This document shows, piece by piece, positions 26,269 to 35,575 of a stretch of DNA of 64,000 nt. Position numbers and translations under genes: made by a program. Location: the NCBI GenBank assembly GCA_963849885.1, contig CAWKIV010000008.1, positions 62,001 through 126,000 of the forward strand, read 5' to 3'. Origin of the DNA: CADCTP01 sp963849885 (GTDB taxonomy: Bacteria > Actinomycetota > Actinomycetes > Mycobacteriales > CADCTP01). Each line of letters begins with the position of its first letter. Within the stretch, counting starts at the first letter, position 1. Under the pieces are notes generated by a model. It saw nothing but the letters and a program-made list of their open reading frames with translations. It was not told the DNA's origin and searched no databases.

Positions 26269-27182
26269 TCAGGCCGCCCCGGCCAGTGCCGCGGTGCCGC
26301 CGAGCCGGTGCGCCCGCTCCCACAGCTCGGGCAGGTCGCGCCGCACCCGCCGGTCCAGCCGCCGGGCGTTGGCCGGCTCCCGCTTGGTGTCCGCGATCAG
26401 GTGGGTGAAGCCGGCCTGCGCGGCCCGCCGCGCGGACCCGGCCGCCGCCCAGGACTCGAACAGGTAGGCCATCCCGACGTCCCGGTACGGCGAGCCGGGC
26501 CGGTCCCGGTGGTGCTCGACGCAGGCGGAGAGCAGGTACTGCTCCACCGTGATCGTCAGCGGCGGCCGGTGCAGCAGCGCCAGCGGCTGCTGGTTGCCCG
26601 GCTCCCGCACCACCCGCAGACCGGCGGCCGCCCAGTGGTGCAGGAAGTCCAGCCGGGTGCCGCCGACGATCCCGCAGCACTCGCCGCGCGGCCGCGCGCC
26701 GGGCGTGCGGTGCCAGGCCCACTCCGGCGGCAGCCACGTCTCCGGCCGGCCACCCAGCACCGCCTCGAACGACTCCGGGTCGTACCAGCTGGTGGCCTCG
26801 GCGAACGGCTCCGGATTCTGGGTGAAGACCGGCGCCGCGGCCAGCTCGGCCGGCAGCGGCTTCCACAGGAAGACGTCCGCGTCCAGGTGCACGAACGGCT
26901 CGCGCTGCTCGGCGACGGCCACCAGCTTGCCCATCGACCACCAGGACGGGTCGCAGCCGCGCAGCCCGTCAGGCTCAGCGACACCTCGCCGAAGTCCAGC
27001 CCGAGCCCGTCCACCAGCAGCTCGGCCCCGGCGTCGTCGGTGACCAGCACGGTGTCCGGGTAGTGCCGGCGGGCGGTCTGCACGGACAGCGCCCAGGCCA
27101 GCAGGTGGTTGGTCACCGTGCCCCAGGCGCCCTCCCGGTGCGCCGCGAACGGCTCGTGCCAGAACGACCAGACCGCCCGCAT
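26269..27182 (-). pseudogene. DUF6734 family protein, single frameshift
   Basis: The N-terminal part (MRAVWSFWHEPFAAHREGAW...) and the C-terminal part (GKLVAVAEQREPFVHLDADVFLWKPL...) lie in frames offset by one. A base appears to be missing at about 26975: adding a G gives LSLDGLRGCDPSWWSMGKL. The DxD in LDADVFLW and the fold suggest a glycosyltransferase-like (GT-A) enzyme, as proposed for DUF6734 relatives. The ATG at 27182 overlaps the stop of the upstream gene (ATGA), which implies translational coupling. Confidence 0.72.
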
Positions 27183-28945
27183 CAGATCAGCCCCGCGCCG
27201 ACCGCGGCGACCCCGCCGCCGTACCCGTAGGTGCTCCAGCCGCGCGCCGGGACCGGGGTCGGGCCCCGGGCCGGCACCGGCTTCGGCGGCCAGCCGACCA
27301 GCGGCCGCAGCAGCCGCGGGGCGTCCCGCTCGGTGCCGCGCCCCCCGGAGCCGGACAGCGCCTGGGTGGCGAAGCCGACCTCGACCCGGGTCAGCCCGGA
27401 CAGGTCGATGTCGCCGGCGTCGGCCAGCTCCCAGTCGCCGGCGATGCCGCGGCCCCACAGCGCCACCGGGGGCTGCGAGCGCGGGTTGCTGGGCGGGACC
27501 ACCGCGGCCTCGACCGACTTCTCCAGCTGGCGGGCGTTGAGGTGGATCTCGCGGTGCGGCATGGCCTGGTCCACGATCAGGCCGGTGGGGTTGGCCGGGT
27601 CCGGGCGGCGGCGGAAGGACCACCGGCCCAGCTGCTTGAGCCGCACCGACTGGCCGGAGCCGGACCTGATCCGGGCCCCGTGCAGGACCACCGTGGCGCC
27701 GTCGAACTTGGCCTCGTAGATCTGCGACCCGTCCTCCTCGCGGAGGTCCGCGACGGGGATCGCGAAGCCGAACCGCCCGGTGGACCGGAACGCGTCCAGG
27801 TGCACGACGTCCTCGGTGGAGAACCAGAAGGTCATCGGCGTCTGGCTCAGCTCCCCGATGTCGTCCATCGAGTCGACCAGCGACGACCAGGTGATGATCT
27901 GCACGCCGCGCTGGGCGACCTGGGTGGTGATCTCCGAGACCTGCTGGGTCAGCGGCAGCAGCTGGTCCCGGTCCGGGTGGAGGTAGCCGAGGTCGTGCCG
28001 GACGGTCTCGGTGAGGTCCTTGCCGAGGTAGATCTCCTTGGCCCGCAGGGTCCGGAACATCGCCACCGAGAGCAGGTCGAGCAGCTGCCGGACCGAGGTG
28101 ATGAGCGTCTGCAGCACCGGGTCGGTCTCCACCTTCTCCCGGTTGTCCAGCTGGCTGGCGAAGCCGTTGGCCAGGACGATGTTGGCCGAGATGGCGTCCT
28201 GCTCGGCCTTGGAGGCGTCCGCGCCGAGCTGCGCCTCCTTCTCCATCTGCCGGTGCAGCGTGACCTCCTTGAGCAGCAGCACCCGCTCCCGCTGCACGGT
28301 CGCCATCTCCCGCAGCAGCGGGTGCGGCGCGCTGGTCCCGATCGCGCTCAGCTCGTCCACCATCTTGCCCAGGTGGAAGATCGACTTCCCGGCCTTGCCG
28401 ATGTCGTCGAAGCCCTTGACGAAGGCCTTGCCCTCCGGGTCCTTGAGCTTCTCCTTCACGTCGTGCACCAGGTCGACCAGGGTCTTGGCGTCGGCCGCGG
28501 TCTTGCTCAGCTCGGCGAAGCCCTGCCCGATCGCGACCGCGGCCCCGATGCCGGCCCCGACGCCGGAGGCGACGCCGGCCACCGCCACGCCGACCGCGAG
28601 GACCTTCGACATGATCCCGAAGAACGAGGTGTCGGGGTCCGGCGCGCTGCTGATCTCCTTCTGGATCTCCTGCAGCCGGGCGTCGAGCGCGGCCACCCGG
28701 CCCTGCGCGATGTCGGTCGAGGACTTGGCCGTCTTCAGGTGCTCGGCGGACTCCTCCACCCGCTTGCCGGCGGCGGTCAGGCTGTTCTGCCCCTGCGCGG
28801 CGCCGATCCGGACGAACTGGGCGAAGGTGTGGTGCAGGGTGGACGTGCCGGCGACCGACTGCGCGTTGCCGAGCAGGGCCAGCGCGGTCTGGTGCAGCGG
28901 CTGGTTGGTCTCCGCGGCGAAGACCACGTCCGGGGTGACGTCCAC
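27182..28945 (-). CDS. Large helical protein with an Ala/Gly-rich hydrophobic segment; unrecognised
   Basis: A 587-residue protein from GTG 28945. The first 350 residues are predicted mostly alpha-helical with coiled-coil character (KRVEESAEHLKTAKSS, QEIQKEISS). A 35-residue Gly/Ala/Val stretch at residues 108-143 could insert in a membrane. From about residue 390 the sequence changes to beta-rich (DAFRSTGRFGFAIPVADL, GATVVLHGARIRSGSG, WELADAGDIDLSGLTRVEV). The order helical bundle, hydrophobic hairpin, beta-sandwich recalls alpha-pore-forming toxins, but I cannot confirm a family. Coding-like sequence (KLTQQLYEGTTYLGQP) continues upstream in frame without a start, so the N-terminus may be longer. 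Confidence 0.6.
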   Translation of the reverse strand: MDVTPDVVFAAETNQPLHQTALALLGNAQSVAGTSTLHHTFAQFVRIGAAQGQNSLTAAGKRVEESAEHLKTAKSSTDIAQGRVAALDARLQEIQKEISSAPDPDTSFFGIMSKVLAVGVAVAGVASGVGAGIGAAVAIGQGFAELSKTAADAKTLVDLVHDVKEKLKDPEGKAFVKGFDDIGKAGKSIFHLGKMVDELSAIGTSAPHPLLREMATVQRERVLLLKEVTLHRQMEKEAQLGADASKAEQDAISANIVLANGFASQLDNREKVETDPVLQTLITSVRQLLDLLSVAMFRTLRAKEIYLGKDLTETVRHDLGYLHPDRDQLLPLTQQVSEITTQVAQRGVQIITWSSLVDSMDDIGELSQTPMTFWFSTEDVVHLDAFRSTGRFGFAIPVADLREEDGSQIYEAKFDGATVVLHGARIRSGSGQSVRLKQLGRWSFRRRPDPANPTGLIVDQAMPHREIHLNARQLEKSVEAAVVPPSNPRSQPPVALWGRGIAGDWELADAGDIDLSGLTRVEVGFATQALSGSGGRGTERDAPRLLRPLVGWPPKPVPARGPTPVPARGWSTYGYGGGVAAVGAGLI

Positions 28946-29104
28946 GTCCCGCGGCTGGCCGAGGTAGGTGGTGCCCTCGTAGAGCTGCTGGGTCAGCTTG
29001 CGCGCCCGGGCCTGGGCGGCGCCGGTGCCCGGCCGGTCGACCAGGCGCTCGCCACGGCTCGCGCGGGAGCCGGCCGCCGGGGGAGCCCCCGGTGGCTCGA
29101 ACCC

Positions 29105-29116
29105 TGAAACGTGTCA
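29105..29116. promoter_or_regulatory. Upstream LacI-type half-matched operator
   Basis: TGAAACGTGTCA differs at one position from the perfect palindrome at 29224-29235. It lies 118 bp away and could support DNA looping by a LacI-family tetramer. It is also about 160 bases upstream of the divergent helical-protein gene. Confidence 0.5.
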
Positions 29117-29178
29117 ACGCGAGGCGGCCCGGCGGCGCCCGGGGGCGGTGACCACGTGCGCAACACGACGGCAACCTC

Positions 29179-29208
29179 TTGACGGTCCGGGGACGCTCCG
29201 GTTAGCGT
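29179..29208 (+). promoter_or_regulatory. Promoter of the rhamnose operon
   Basis: TTGACG (29179-29184) and TAGCGT (29203-29208) with an 18-bp spacer fit the housekeeping consensus. The predicted transcript start is near 29215, just ahead of the palindromic operator. Confidence 0.6.
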
Positions 29209-29222
29209 CCGGCAACGTTCGC

Positions 29223-29236
29223 ATGAAACGTTTCAT
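29223..29236. promoter_or_regulatory. LacI-family operator overlapping the rhamnose operon leader
   Basis: ATGAAACGTTTCAT is a perfect 14-bp palindrome with the central CG typical of LacI-family operators. It sits between the predicted transcript start and the AGGAGG site (29237-29242). The LacI gene at 39111-40154 is the likely repressor. Confidence 0.75.
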
Positions 29237-29248
29237 AGGAGGCGCGTC

Positions 29249-30788
29249 ATGCCGGATCCCGACCGTCCCCCGGCCGATCGGCCGCTGCTCGCGCTGGCGG
29301 GGTGTCCAAGTCGTTCGGCGCGGTGGCCGCGCTGCGGGACGTCCGCCTGGACCTGCGCGCCGGGGAGGCGCACGCGCTGGTCGGGGAGAACGGCGCGGGC
29401 AAGTCGACGCTGGTGAAGATCCTGGCCGGCGTGCACCGCCCGGACCGGGGCACCGTGCTGCTCGACGGCGAGCCGCTGCAGCTCTCCGGCCCGGCCGACG
29501 CCCGGGCCGCCGGGATCGCGGTGATCTACCAGGAGCCGACGCTCTTCCCGGACCTGTCGGTCGCGGAGAACATCTTCATGGGCCGGCAGCCGCTGCGCCG
29601 CGCTGCGCCGGATCGACCGGCCGCGATGCGCGCGCCGCGCCGCCGAGCTGTTCGACCGGCTCGGCGTGCACCTCGACCCGGACCGGCCGGCCCGCGGCCT
29701 GTCCATCGCCGACCAGCAGCTCGTCGAGATCGCCAAGGCGCTGTCCTTCGACGCCCGGGTGCTGGTCATGGACGAGCCGACCGCGGCGCTGTCCGGGGTG
29801 GAGGTGGAGCGGCTGTTCGCGGTGGCCCGGTCGCTGCGCGACGCGCGGCGCGGCGGTGCTGTTCATCTCGCACCGCTTCGACGAGGTGTTCGCGCTCTGC
29901 CAGCGGATCACCGTGATGCGCGACGGGCAGCTGGGTGTCCACCGACCCGATCGAGGACGCTGACCGTCGACGCAGGTGGTCCGCCGGATGGTCGGCCGCG
30001 ACGTCGCCTCGCTCTTCCCGAAGCAGGACACCGAGGTCCGGCGACGTGCTGCTCGAGGTGCGCGGGCTGACCCGGCGCGGGCGTCTTCGCCGACGTCAGC
30101 TTCGACCGTCCGCGGCGGGCGAGATCGTCGCGCTGGCCGGCCTGGTCGGCGCCGGCCGCAGCGAGGTGGTCCGGGCGGTCTTCGGCGTCGACCGCGTACG
30201 ACCGCGGCGAGGTGCGGGTCGCCGGCCGCCGGCTGCGCGCCCGGCCGCCCGGCCGCGGCGATGGCCGCCGGGCTCGCGCTGGTGCCCGAGGACCGCCGCC
30301 AGCAGGGCCTGGTGATGGAGCTGTCGGTGGAGCGCAACGCGACGCTGACCCGGCGCTGGTCGCTGGCCCGGTTCGGCCTGCTGCGCGGCGGCGCCGAGCG
30401 CCGCGCCGCCGCGCGACTGGACGCGGCGGCTGCAGGTCAAGGCGGCCGCGGCTCAGCCGATCCGGTGTCCACCCTGTCCGGCGGCAACCAGCAGAAGGTG
30501 GTGCTGGCCAAGTGGCTGTCCACCACGCCGCGGGTGCTGATCGTCGACGAGCCCACCCGCGGCATCGACGTCGGCACCAAGGCCGAGGTGCACCGGCTGC
30601 TGTCCGCGCTGGCCGCCGACGGCGTGGCCGTGCTGATGGTCTCCAGCGAGCTGCCCGAGGTGCTCGGCATGGCCGACCGGGTGCTGGTCATGCACGAGGG
30701 CCGGCTGGTCGCCGAGATCCCGCGCGACCGGGCCGACCGAGGAGTCGGTCATGTTCGCCGCGACCGGCCAGCGGGCGAGGCGGCATGA
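29249..30788 (+). pseudogene. rhaT: Rhamnose ABC importer ATPase, multiple frameshifts
   Basis: Two-domain RbsA-like ATPase of the CUT2 sugar importer class. Once indels are corrected, domain 1 shows Walker A GENGAGKST, DEPTAALS and HRFDEV. Domain 2 has the usual degenerate Walker A GLVGAGRSE, the signature LSGGNQQKVVLAKW and DEPTRGID. ATG 29249 follows AGGAGG. At least twelve single-base changes break the frame, for example a lost G near 29301, extra bases at 29846, 29934, 29959, 29972 and 30196. Catalytic motifs are unaltered, which argues against true decay. The TGA overlaps the next ATG. Confidence 0.8.
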
Positions 30789-31840
30789 CGCACCGTCCGG
30801 CCGCGCCGCCGGCGGACGCGGCCGGCGGCGCGCGCGGCGCGGCGCGCGGTTCGCGCACCGGCTGCTCGCTGGTCCGCGAGCTGGGCATCCTGCTCGCGCT
30901 CGTGCTGCTGGTCGCGGTGACCGGCGCTGGTCAACCCGCGGTTCCTGTCCGCGCAGAGCGTCCGCGACCTGCTGCTCGGCGCCGACGATCCTGGTGATCC
31001 TCGCGGTCGGCCAGGCGATCGTGATCATCACCCGCAACGTCGACCTGTCGGTCGGCTCGATCCTCGGGCTGGTCGCCTTCGCCACCGGCAAGCTGTTCGT
31101 CGCCGCGCCCGGCGCGCCGATCGTCGCTCGCCGTCCTGGTCGGGGTCGCGCTGGGCGCGGTCTGCGGCGCGGTCAACGGCGCGCTGATCGCCGCGGCCCG
31201 GGTGCCGGCGCTGGTGGTCACGCTCGGCACGCTGTACGTCTTCCGCGGCATCGACTACTCGTGGGCCGCCGGGCGAGCAGATCAACGCCGCCGACATGCC
31301 GCGCGCGTTCCTGCGCCTCGGCACCGCGCACCGTGCTCGGCGTGCCGGTGCTGGCGCTGATCGCGCTCGTCGTGGTGCTGGTCGCGCGGGTTCTACCTGC
31401 GCGTCGTACCGCAGCGGCCGCGAGCTGTACGCGATCGGCTCCGACCCGGCGCCGCCCGGCTGTCCGGCATCCCGGTCGGCCGGCGGGTGTTCGCCGCGTT
31501 CGTGGCCAGCGGCGCGCTGGCCGGGCTGGCCGGCGTGCTGTACGCGGCCCGCTTCGGCACCCTCGACGCCACCGCCGGCACCGGCCTGGAGCTCAGGTGG
31601 TGGCGGCGGTCGTGGTCGGCGGCGTGGCCATCTTCGGCGGCAGCGGCACGGTCTACGGCGCCGCGCTCGGCGCCCTGCTGCTCACCACGATCGGCAGCGC
31701 GCTGGCGGTGCTGCGGCATCGACCCGTTCTGGCAGCAGGCCGTGGTCGGCGCGCTGATCCTCGCCGCCATCGGCCTGGACCGGGCCTGGTCGCGCCCGGA
31801 TGGCCCGCCGGCTGCCGGAAGGAGGGCCCGCGATGCCTGA
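30785..31840 (+). pseudogene. rhaP: Rhamnose ABC importer permease 1, multiple frameshifts
   Basis: RbsC-like membrane permease. Corrected frames give IIITRNVDLSVGSILGLVAF, ARVPALVVTLGTLYVFRGI, FAAFVASGALAGLAGVLYA and VAIFGGSGTVYGAALGALLL, all typical of CUT2 permeases. Resolved indels include extra bases at 30929, 30984, 31329 and 31717, and lost bases near 31455 and 31594. ATG 30785 overlaps the ATPase stop (ATGA). Confidence 0.78.
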
Positions 31841-32897
31841 CGTCTGACCTCGACCGACGCGCCGGCGCGGCCCGGCCGACGCGCCGACCGGCGGTCGCCG
31901 CTGGCCGCGCTGGCAGCTGGGACGCGGTCGTCGTCGTCGCGCTGGTCGTCGTGGTGCTGGTCGCGAGCGCGCTGGTGGACGGCTTCGCCACCGGCCGCAA
32001 CTGTCGGCTTCCTGCTGCTGGACGTCGTGCCGATCGCGCTCATCGCGCTGCCGATGACGCTGGTCATCATCACCGGCGAGATCGACCTGTCGGTGGCCAG
32101 CACGCTCGGCCTGACCAGCGCGGTGATGGGCCAGCTGTGGCCGAGCGGCCTGCCGCTGCGAGCTGATCGTCGCCGCTCTGCCTGCTGCTCGGCGCGGTGC
32201 TCGGCGCGGTCAACGGGCTGTTCGTCACCGGCTTCGGGCTGCCCTCGCTGGCGGTCACCATCGGCACGCTCGCGCTCTACCGCGGGCTGGCGTTCGTCGT
32301 GCTCGGCGACCGGGCCGTCGCCGACTTCCCGGTCGGCCTGGACCGACCGGGCGATCAGCACCATCCCGGGCACGGCCGATCCCGCAGGCGGTCCTGCCGG
32401 TCGCTGGTGCTGGCGCGTGGTCTTCGGCGTGGTCCTGCACGCGACGCCGATCGGCCGCGCGCTCTACGCGATGGGCAACAACGCCGAGGCCGCCGCGCTT
32501 CGCCGGCATCTCGGTCGCGGCGCACCAAGTTCTGGCTGTTCGTCGCGACCGGCGCGGTCTCCGCGCTGGCCGGGGTCTTCTGGACGCTGCGCTACGCCAG
32601 CGCCCGGGCCGACAACGGCACCGGCCTGGAGCTGGCCGTGGTGGCCGCGGTGCTGCTCGGCGGCGTGTCCATCTTCGGCGGCCGCGGCGGCGCTGGTCGG
32701 CGTGCTCGCCGGCGTCGCTGCTGCTCGGCAGCCTGCGCAACGCGCTGCAGCTGGCCGACGTGCCGGCCGACGCGCTGACCATCGTCACCGGGCGCCTGCT
32801 CATCGCTCTCGGTGGTCGCGCCCAACGTCGTCAGCTCCGTCCGCGGCGGCGGCGCACCGGCGGCGCGCGGCCCGCCGGGCCGACCACCGCCCCCTGA
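31833..32897 (+). pseudogene. rhaQ: Rhamnose ABC importer permease 2, multiple frameshifts
   Basis: Second RbsC-like permease. Corrected frames give VIITGEIDLSVASTLGLTSAV, FGLPSLAVTIGTLALYRGLAF, ALYAMGNNAEAA and FWLFVATGAVSALAGVFWTL. ATG 31833 follows GGAGG and overlaps the end of permease 1. Single-base indels break it in at least six places. It would pair with rhaP to form the membrane channel. Confidence 0.78.
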
Positions 32898-32922
32898 CCC
32901 CGTCACGTCGAAAGGACCGACC

Positions 32923-34004
32923 ATGCCCACAGCACGCGATGTCCCTCCGTACGGCGCGCCGCGGTGCTCGCCGGCGCCCTGCTCGCCACCGCCTGCGGCG
33001 GCACCACCCGGGACGACTCGTCCAGCGGCTCCGGCGGCGGCGCCGCCTCGGCGCCGGCGCCGACCCGAACGCGCCGATCAAGGAGGGCCTGAAGATCGCC
33101 TTCCTGCCCAAGCAGGTCAACAACCCGTACTTCACCGACGTCCGACAACGGCGGCAAGGCCGCGGTCGAGGAGTTCAAGGGCGAGTACAAGGAGGTCGGC
33201 CCGTCCGAGGCCAGCGCCTCGTCGCAGGTCAGCTACATCAACACGCTGTCCCAGCAGCAGACCGACGTCATCGTCATCGTCGGCCAACGACCCGAACGCG
33301 ATCTGCGGCGCGCTGAACCAGGCCCGCAAGGCCGGCGCGAAGGTGGTCACGTTCGACTCCGACACCAACCCGGACTGCCGGGACCTGTTCGTCAACCAGG
33401 CCACCGCCGAGGGCATCGCCGAGTGCAGGTCAAGCTGATCTCCGAGGCGGTCGGCGGCGCCGGCAAGATCGCCATCCTGTCCGCGACGCCGAACGCGACG
33501 AACCAGAACGCCTGGATCGAGCTGATGAAGACGGAGCTGGCCAAGCCGGAGTACAGCAAGCTCAAGCTGGTCACGACCGTCGTACGGCAACGACGACGAC
33601 CAGAAGTCGTTCACCGAGACCCAGGGGCTGCTGCGCTCGTACCCGGACCTCAAGGGCATCATCTCGCCGACCACGGTGGGCATCGCGGCGGCGGCGCGCT
33701 ACCTGTCCGGCTCGCAGTACAAGGGCAAGGTCGCGCTGACCGGCCTGGGCACGCCCAACCAGATGCGCGCAGTTCGTCAAGGACGGCACGGTCAAGGCGT
33801 TCGCGCTGTGGAACCCGGCCGACCTCGGCTACCTCGCCGCGTACGCCGGCGCCGCGCTGGCCTCCGGGCAGATCACCGGCGCCGAGGGCGAGAAGTTCAC
33901 CGCCGGCAAGCTCGGCGAGTACACCATCGGGCGCAGACGCGATCGTCGTCCTCGGCCCGCCGACCGAGTTCACCGCCGCGAACATCGACCAGTTCGACTT
34001 CTGA
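32923..34004 (+). pseudogene. rhaS: Rhamnose-binding lipoprotein of the ABC importer, multiple frameshifts
   Basis: Periplasmic-binding-protein type lipoprotein. The corrected N-terminus is VLAGALLATACGG, with the lipobox Cys, followed by a Ser/Gly-rich linker. The mature part has IKEGLKIAFLPKQVNNPYFTD, TDVIVI..NDPNAICGALNQA, VVTFDSDTNPD and DLKGIISPTTVGIAAAARYL, as in rhamnose-binding RhaS proteins. Indels occur near 32960, 33055, 33143, 33284, 33424 and 33586. Gene order with permeases and rhaM supports the substrate. Confidence 0.8.
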
Positions 34005-34033
34005 CCCGGCGCCCGGGGAGAGGCAGTGTCCAC

Positions 34034-34387
34034 ATGGGACGGGTCTGCTTCACGCTGCAGGTCGACCCGGACCGGCTGGCCGAGTACCGGCAGCGGCACG
34101 CCGCGGTGTGGCCGGAGATGCTGGCCGCGCTGCGCGACGCCGGCTGGCACGACTACTCCCTCTTCCTGCGCGACGACGGCCTGCTGGTCGGCTACTTCGT
34201 CGCCGACGACCTCGGCGGCGGCCCAGGCCGCGATGGCCGCCACCGAGGTCAACGCGCGGTGGCAGGCCGAGATGGCGCCGTTCTTCGCCGACCGGCCGGG
34301 CCGACGAGACCCGGCGTCGTCCTCGACGAGGTGTTCAACCTCGACGCCCAGCTGACCGAGACCGGGCTGAATGGAGTGGCACGATGA
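34034..34387 (+). pseudogene. rhaM: L-rhamnose mutarotase, frameshifted
   Basis: Interconverts the anomers of L-rhamnose. The start MGRVCFTLQVDPDRLAEYRQRH and HAAVWPEMLAALRDAGWHDYSLFLRDDG match the family, including the catalytic His region. Two compensating indels, near 34218 and 34300, put 30 central codons out of register; the corrected middle reads AAMAATEVNARWQAEMAPFF. The TGA overlaps the rhaI ATG. Confidence 0.8.
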
Positions 34388-35575
34388 CCGAGCTTTCCCC
34401 GGCGACCCGCGCGCGGGTGCCGCCGCGCTGCGCGCGCAGCGGATCGAGACCGCCGTCCTGGGCGTACGCGCAACTCCGGGACCCGGTTCAAGGTGTTCGC
34501 CGCAGCCGGGGGTGCCGCGCGACCCCGGAGGAGAAGATCGCCGACGCGGCGACGGTGCACCGGTTCACCGGGGTGGCGCCGACGGTCGCGCTGCACATCC
34601 CCTGGGACCGGGTGGACGACTACGCCGGGCTGGCCGCGTACGCCGCGCGACCGCGGGCGTCGCGCTCGGCGCCATCAACGCGAACGTCTTCCAGGACAAC
34701 GACTACAAGCTCGGCAGCGTCACCAACCCCGACCCCGGGATCCGCCGCAAGGCGATCGACCACCTGCTCGAGTGCGTCGACATCATGGACGCAGACCGGG
34801 TCGCGGGACCTGAAGCTGTGGTTCTCCGACGGCACCAACTACCCGGGCCAGGACGACATCGCGCGACCGGCAGGACCGGCTCGCCGTGGCGCTGCGGGAG
34901 ACGTACGACCGGCTGGGCGAGGACCAGCGGATGCTGCTGGAGTACAAGCTCTTCGAGCCGGCCTTCTACACCACGGACGTGCCGGACTGGGGCACGTCCT
35001 ACGCGCACTGCGTCGAGCTGGGACCGAAGGCGCAGGTGGTCATCGACACCGGCCACCACGCGCCCGGCACCAACATCGAGTTCATCGTCGCGTTGCTGCT
35101 GCGGGCCGGGAAGCTCGGCGGCTTCGACTTCAACTCCCGCTTCTACGCCGACGACGACCTGATGGTCGGCGCGGCCGACCCGTTCCAGCTGTTCCGGATC
35201 CTGCACGAGATCGTCAAGGCGGACGCGCTCCGGCCCGGAGGCCGGGATCGCGTTCATGCTCGACCAGTGCCACAACATCGAGGCGAAGATCCCGGCGATC
35301 ATCCGGTCGGTGCTCAACGTGCAGGAGGCCACGGCCAAGGCGCTGCTGGTCGACCAGGACGCGCTGGCCGCGGCCCAGCGGGCCGGTGACGTGCTGGGCG
35401 CGAACGCGGTGCTGATGGACGCGTACAACACCGACGTGCGGCCGCTGCTGGCGCGAGCTGCGGGCGGACCTGGGCCTGGACCCGGACCCGGTCGCCGCGT
35501 ACGCGCCGGTCCGGCTACCAGGAGCGGATCAACGCCGAGCGGGCCGGCGGGCAGCAGGCCGGGTGGGGCGCCTGA
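34384..35575 (+). pseudogene. rhaI: L-rhamnose isomerase, multiple frameshifts
   Basis: Converts L-rhamnose to L-rhamnulose. Corrected frames give PSWAYANSGTRFKVFAQPG, LHIPWDRVDDYAGLA, DLKLWFSDGTNYPGQDD, LLEYKLFEPAFYTTDVPDWG, DTGHHAPGTNIEFIVA and FDFNSRFYADDDLMVGAADP, including metal-binding Glu, Asp and His residues of this TIM-barrel isomerase. Extra bases occur at 34452, 34471, 34502 and 34524 among others; the region 34880-35230 is clean. It overlaps the next gene by TGATG. Confidence 0.85.
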
